Below, one piece after another: positions 61,170-64,000 of a stretch of DNA of 64,000 nt (the first letter of the stretch is position 1; each line of letters starts with the position of its first letter). The notes beneath the pieces were generated by a model. The model did not search any database. It worked only from the letters and a program-made list of their open reading frames with translations, and was not told where the DNA came from. The translations under genes were made by a program, and so were the position numbers. The DNA comes from Treponema denticola (lineage in GTDB: Bacteria; Spirochaetota; Spirochaetia; Treponematales; Treponemataceae), in assembly GCF_024181405.1 (NCBI RefSeq), contig NZ_CP051302.1, positions 248,001 to 312,000 on the forward strand, given 5' to 3'.

Positions 61170-62249
61170 ATGAATATTTTAGAAAACACATTGAATTCGA
61201 TTAAACCCGTTTCGGAAGAAGAAGGAAAAAAGGCCAAGCTTTTTTGGGACAGCCTTGCTCATCCGCCAGGCTCTTTGGGGGCTCTTGAAGAGATGACGGT
61301 CAGACTTGCAAAAATCAAGGGCTTTGACAATGTAAAAATCGATAAAAAAATAACGGCTGTCTTTTGTGCGGATAACGGAGTTTATGCAGAAAAAATTACC
61401 TCCCAGCCCCAGATAACCACCTTTTTGCTTGCCGAGATTATGCACACAGGAAAAACAGGTTTAGGAACAATTTCAAGATGGGCAGAAAGCGGTATCAGGG
61501 TTTACGATGTCGGAATGATAAAAACAAGTGCACGGAAAGATGTCATCAATAAAAAGATAAAATTCGGTACGGAAAACATAGCCCAAGGCCCTGCGATGAG
61601 CAGGGAAGACTGTATCCGCATGATTGAAACCGGAATAGAGGCGGCCTTTGAAATAGCTGATGAGGGCTTCGATATTGCAGGAATAGGGGAGCTGGGGATT
61701 TGTAATACTACCACAACGGCGGCTGTGCTTTCAGGCCTTTGCGGGGTAGAGCCTGAGCTGACTGTAGGGCGCGGGGCTTCTACGACAGAGGCTATGTATG
61801 AGCTCAAGATTAAGACCGTAAAAAAAGCTATCGAAATAAACGCCCCCAAAAAAGGCGATTCAATCGATTGTATTTACAAAGTCGGGGGCTTTGATATTGC
61901 GGCAATGTGCGGCTGTTACATAGGTCTTGCCGCCCGCGGAATTCCTGCCGTAATCGACGGCTATATTTCGAGCCTTGCAGCCCTCTGTGCCGTAAATTTG
62001 AATCCTCTTATAAGGGGTTATCTTTTTGCTTCTCATAAGTCGGAAGAAAGGGGAGCTAAGATATGTACTTCTGAGCTTGGAATCGAGCCAGTCTTAAGTA
62101 TGAAAATGCGTTTGGGAGAAGGAAGCGGCTGTCCTCTCTTATTTAAGATGCTTGAAGGGGCAGTCTTCACCATGCAGAATATGGGAAAATTTACCGAAAC
62201 CATGATAGACGGAGCCGATTTAGTGGATATCAGGAAACAGAATCCTTAA
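61170..62249 (+). CDS. cobT: Nicotinate-nucleotide:dimethylbenzimidazole phosphoribosyltransferase
   Basis: A 359-residue enzyme that makes alpha-ribazole phosphate for the lower ligand of cobalamin. Family blocks are LAHPPGSLGALEEM, FCADNGVYAEKITSQPQ, GIGELGICNTTTTAAVLSGL and the C-terminal GEGSGCPLLFKML, with the catalytic Glu region near the end. No other cobalamin synthesis gene is nearby, so it probably serves salvage or lower-ligand remodelling of imported corrinoids. The length is normal. ATG 61170 lies 234 bp from the start of hicB. Confidence 0.93.
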   Translation: MNILENTLNSIKPVSEEEGKKAKLFWDSLAHPPGSLGALEEMTVRLAKIKGFDNVKIDKKITAVFCADNGVYAEKITSQPQITTFLLAEIMHTGKTGLGTISRWAESGIRVYDVGMIKTSARKDVINKKIKFGTENIAQGPAMSREDCIRMIETGIEAAFEIADEGFDIAGIGELGICNTTTTAAVLSGLCGVEPELTVGRGASTTEAMYELKIKTVKKAIEINAPKKGDSIDCIYKVGGFDIAAMCGCYIGLAARGIPAVIDGYISSLAALCAVNLNPLIRGYLFASHKSEERGAKICTSELGIEPVLSMKMRLGEGSGCPLLFKMLEGAVFTMQNMGKFTETMIDGADLVDIRKQNP

Positions 62250-62258
62250 AATTCCCTA

Positions 62259-62287
62259 TTGACTAATTCTCTTCTTTATAGTATTAT
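62259..62287 (+). promoter_or_regulatory. Promoter of the rpsP operon
   Basis: TTGACT and TATTAT with a 17-nt spacer. The leader of about 66 nt ends in GGGAGG 9 nt before the rpsP GTG. Confidence 0.7.
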
Positions 62288-62359
62288 GAGTTCTTACTCG
62301 TATTTTAATTAAAACACGGGTTTTATATTGAAATTTTGGGTTAATCCCGGGAGGTTTAC

Positions 62360-62605
62360 GTGGTAAAAATCAGACTAAAAAGACTCGGAACTAAAAAACG
62401 CCCTTATTATCGAATTGTTGTTCAGGATGTAAGAGAACCCCGAAACGGCAAAACCATCGATGAAGTCGGCATTTATCATCCGATCGAAACGGCAGAAAAA
62501 CAGATTTCTTTTGATGCCGATAAGGTTAGAAACTGGTTGGGAAAAGGTGCACAGCCTACCGACACAGTTAGACGCTTACTTAATAAAAAAGAATTCACTC
62601 TATAA
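62360..62605 (+). CDS. rpsP: 30S ribosomal protein S16
   Basis: An 81-residue protein with VKIRLKRLGTKKRPYYRIVV and DEVGIYHPIETAEKQISFDADKVRNWLGKGAQPTDTVRRLL. The start is GTG 62360 after GGGAGG. It heads the rpsP-khpA-rimM-trmD operon. Confidence 0.97.
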   Translation: MVKIRLKRLGTKKRPYYRIVVQDVREPRNGKTIDEVGIYHPIETAEKQISFDADKVRNWLGKGAQPTDTVRRLLNKKEFTL

Positions 62606-62641
62606 GTGTAAAATCACTTGACAGGTGAAAAGGAAAACAAA

Positions 62642-62875
62642 ATGCAAAAAGATTTAATAGAATACATTGCCAAATCCCTCGTTGACGATCCTTCCGCCGT
62701 AACGGTATCGGAAAGTGAAAACGAAAAAGGAACGGTCATTGAGCTTAAAGTAGCCTCAGGCGACATCGGCAAGGTAATCGGAAAGCAGGGAAGAATCGCA
62801 AAGTCGATCAGAACCTTGCTGAGCGCAAGTGCAGGAAAGTCGGGAAAGCGTTATTCGCTTGAAATTGTAGACTAA
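62642..62875 (+). CDS. khpA: KH-domain RNA-binding protein KhpA
   Basis: A 77-residue protein with one KH domain whose G-x-x-G loop reads VIGKQGRIAKSIRTLL. Its place between rpsP and rimM is the usual one for khpA (ylqC). It works with KhpB in RNA chaperone and cell-elongation functions in Gram-positives. ATG 62642 follows AAAGGA; the in-frame TTG 62618 is rejected. It ends 2 nt before rimM. Confidence 0.92.
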   Translation: MQKDLIEYIAKSLVDDPSAVTVSESENEKGTVIELKVASGDIGKVIGKQGRIAKSIRTLLSASAGKSGKRYSLEIVD

Positions 62876-62877
62876 TA

Positions 62878-63417
62878 ATGGATTTGCTTGCAACAGGACG
62901 AATCCGCGGCACCTTCGGGGTCGAAGGATTTGTAAAAGTTGAAAGTTTTTCCGGGGAATACGGGCATTTTTTAGGTTTTGACAGAGTTTTTTTAAGTATT
63001 CTTAAGGAAAAATTAAGAGAGCAAAAATATAAAGACGGCTGGTTTGAAATTGAAGAAGTTAATTTAAGAAAGGCCGATGCTCTTGTAAAATTTAAGGGGA
63101 TAGACAACCCCGAAGCCGCCAAGTGTTTGACGGGTTCGGAATTGTTTATTCCTAGGGACAAGGCTGCCCCCCTTGATGAGGGCGAGGTTTATGTCCATGA
63201 TCTTTGTAATTGTAATCTTGTATGCGAAGGAACTCTTGTTGGAAAAATAACAAGTGTAGCAGAAGGCGGAGGCGGTTACCTCTTAGAAATAGCCGGCAAA
63301 ACCTCCGAGGCTGCTGCGGAATCGAGCTTTTATGTCCCATTTAACAAGGAATTTATCGGAAAAATCGACTTAAAAGCCAAAACCGTGGAGCTCATGCACC
63401 GCTGGATTCTTGAATGA
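62878..63417 (+). CDS. rimM: 16S rRNA processing protein RimM
   Basis: A 179-residue maturation factor for the 30S head. It starts LLATGRIRGTFGVEGFVKVESFSG and has DEGEVYVHDLCNCNLVCEG and the PRC-barrel end YVPFNKEFIGKIDLKAKTVEL. It overlaps trmD by 4 nt (ATGA) and follows khpA by 2 nt. Confidence 0.94.
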   Translation: MDLLATGRIRGTFGVEGFVKVESFSGEYGHFLGFDRVFLSILKEKLREQKYKDGWFEIEEVNLRKADALVKFKGIDNPEAAKCLTGSELFIPRDKAAPLDEGEVYVHDLCNCNLVCEGTLVGKITSVAEGGGGYLLEIAGKTSEAAAESSFYVPFNKEFIGKIDLKAKTVELMHRWILE

Positions 63418-64000
63418 GATTCGATGTGCTGACCTTATTCCCCGAAATACCCGAAGCTTTTTTTAAAACTTCGATTATGGCCAAGGCTGTAGAAAAGGGA
63501 ATTATTAGCTGCAACTTGGTAAACATCAGAGACTTTGCTTTTGACAAGCACCGCTCATGCGATGACATCGTTTACGGCGGAGGGGCCGGAATGTTACTTT
63601 TGCCGGAACCTTTGAGCCTCGCATTGGACTCGGTTAATGCTTCTTCAAAACGGGTAATCTATGTTACCCCGTCAGGGAAGCCTTTTAACCAAGAGCTGGC
63701 AAAAGAGCTTTCGTCAGAAGAGGCTCTCGTCTTTGTCTGCGGAAGATATGAAGGAATCGATCAGAGAATTATTGACGAGTATGTTGATGATGAAATCTCG
63801 GTCGGCGACTATGTTATGTCCTCAGGCGAGCTTGCAGCCCTAGTGATAATCGATGCGGTTTACCGCCTGATAGACGGAGTTATTTCCGGCGAGTCGCTTG
63901 AAGAAGAAAGTTTTTCGGGATTTTTGCTTGAGTACCCGCAATATACAAGACCAAGAAATTTTAAGGGAAAAGAGGTTCCCGAAGTGCTCCTTTCAGGACA
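63414..64000 (+). CDS. trmD: tRNA (guanine37-N1)-methyltransferase TrmD, partial
   Basis: The first 195 codons are in the window; the rest lies beyond the right edge. It starts MRFDVLTLFPEIPEAFFKTS and has the SAM-binding trefoil knot markers DDIVYGGGAGM, VFVCGRYEGIDQRI and ISVGDYVMSSGELAALVIIDAVYRL. It methylates G37 of tRNAs with a G36 and prevents frameshifts. ATG 63414 overlaps the rimM stop. Confidence 0.95.
   Translation, partial: MRFDVLTLFPEIPEAFFKTSIMAKAVEKGIISCNLVNIRDFAFDKHRSCDDIVYGGGAGMLLLPEPLSLALDSVNASSKRVIYVTPSGKPFNQELAKELSSEEALVFVCGRYEGIDQRIIDEYVDDEISVGDYVMSSGELAALVIIDAVYRLIDGVISGESLEEESFSGFLLEYPQYTRPRNFKGKEVPEVLLSG

Overview
The window reads as chromosomal DNA of an oral treponeme, most likely Treponema denticola or a close relative. 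It is AT-rich and densely coded. It carries the spirochaete marker cfpA (cytoplasmic filament protein) in the same gene neighbourhood I remember from T. pallidum: pallilysin-like gene, vWA gene, cfpA, unknown gene, ppdK. It also has treponemal lipoproteins, a PUR-domain protein like Borrelia BpuR, and a MurE whose specificity motif fits a non-DAP, probably ornithine, peptidoglycan. The species call is an inference from gene content, not a database match.

Layout. 1-7.9 kb: a minus-strand operon with a complete ECF importer (S component, T component, double ATPase), a second nearly identical S component and three exporter-fold ABC half transporters, the last cut by the window edge. 8-11.2 kb: fabZ, a CAP-domain lipoprotein, murE and a DUF1508 gene. 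11.2-14.9 kb: a repeat-rich gap, mnmG and an M18 aminopeptidase. 15-19.3 kb: the rnfCDGEA operon, with no rnfB in the cluster. 19.4-28.5 kb: tandem-rhodanese lipoprotein, pallilysin-like protein, vWA protein, then cfpA, an unknown gene and a ppdK-like gene whose ATP-grasp half looks degenerate.

28.5-43.9 kb: AIM24-like and DUF4954 proteins, a Cys-cluster protein, a queuosine-precursor transporter, a frameshifted chemoreceptor, rplM-rpsI-recX, an HTH-receiver regulator, a double class II aldolase protein, lipoproteins, an FMN oxidase-like protein, a pseudouridine synthase and tyrS. 43.9-45.3 kb: a small accessory island with an Rpn-family nuclease gene that contains a strong internal in-frame translation start, a gene fragment and tRNA-Leu(CAG). 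45.3-56.8 kb: MgtC-like protein, a phosphohexomutase, the PUR protein, a two-gene membrane unit, an antiporter, an old-yellow-enzyme, YibE/F and a 5'-nucleotidase-like lipoprotein. 56.8-64 kb: recA, scpA-scpB, a second pseudouridine synthase, an ABC-ATPase stub next to a broken hicA with intact hicB, cobT, and rpsP-khpA-rimM-trmD (trmD cut by the edge).

The most notable observations are the Rpn gene-within-gene, the broken hicAB locus that keeps a near-perfect promoter with a 22-bp palindrome, the mixed ECF/ABC-exporter operon, the Rnf cluster without rnfB, the ppdK homologue with a degenerate nucleotide domain, the pallilysin homologue without HEXXH, and several genes whose start codon lies 5-9 nt after a good -10 box with no Shine-Dalgarno, which suggests leaderless mRNAs.
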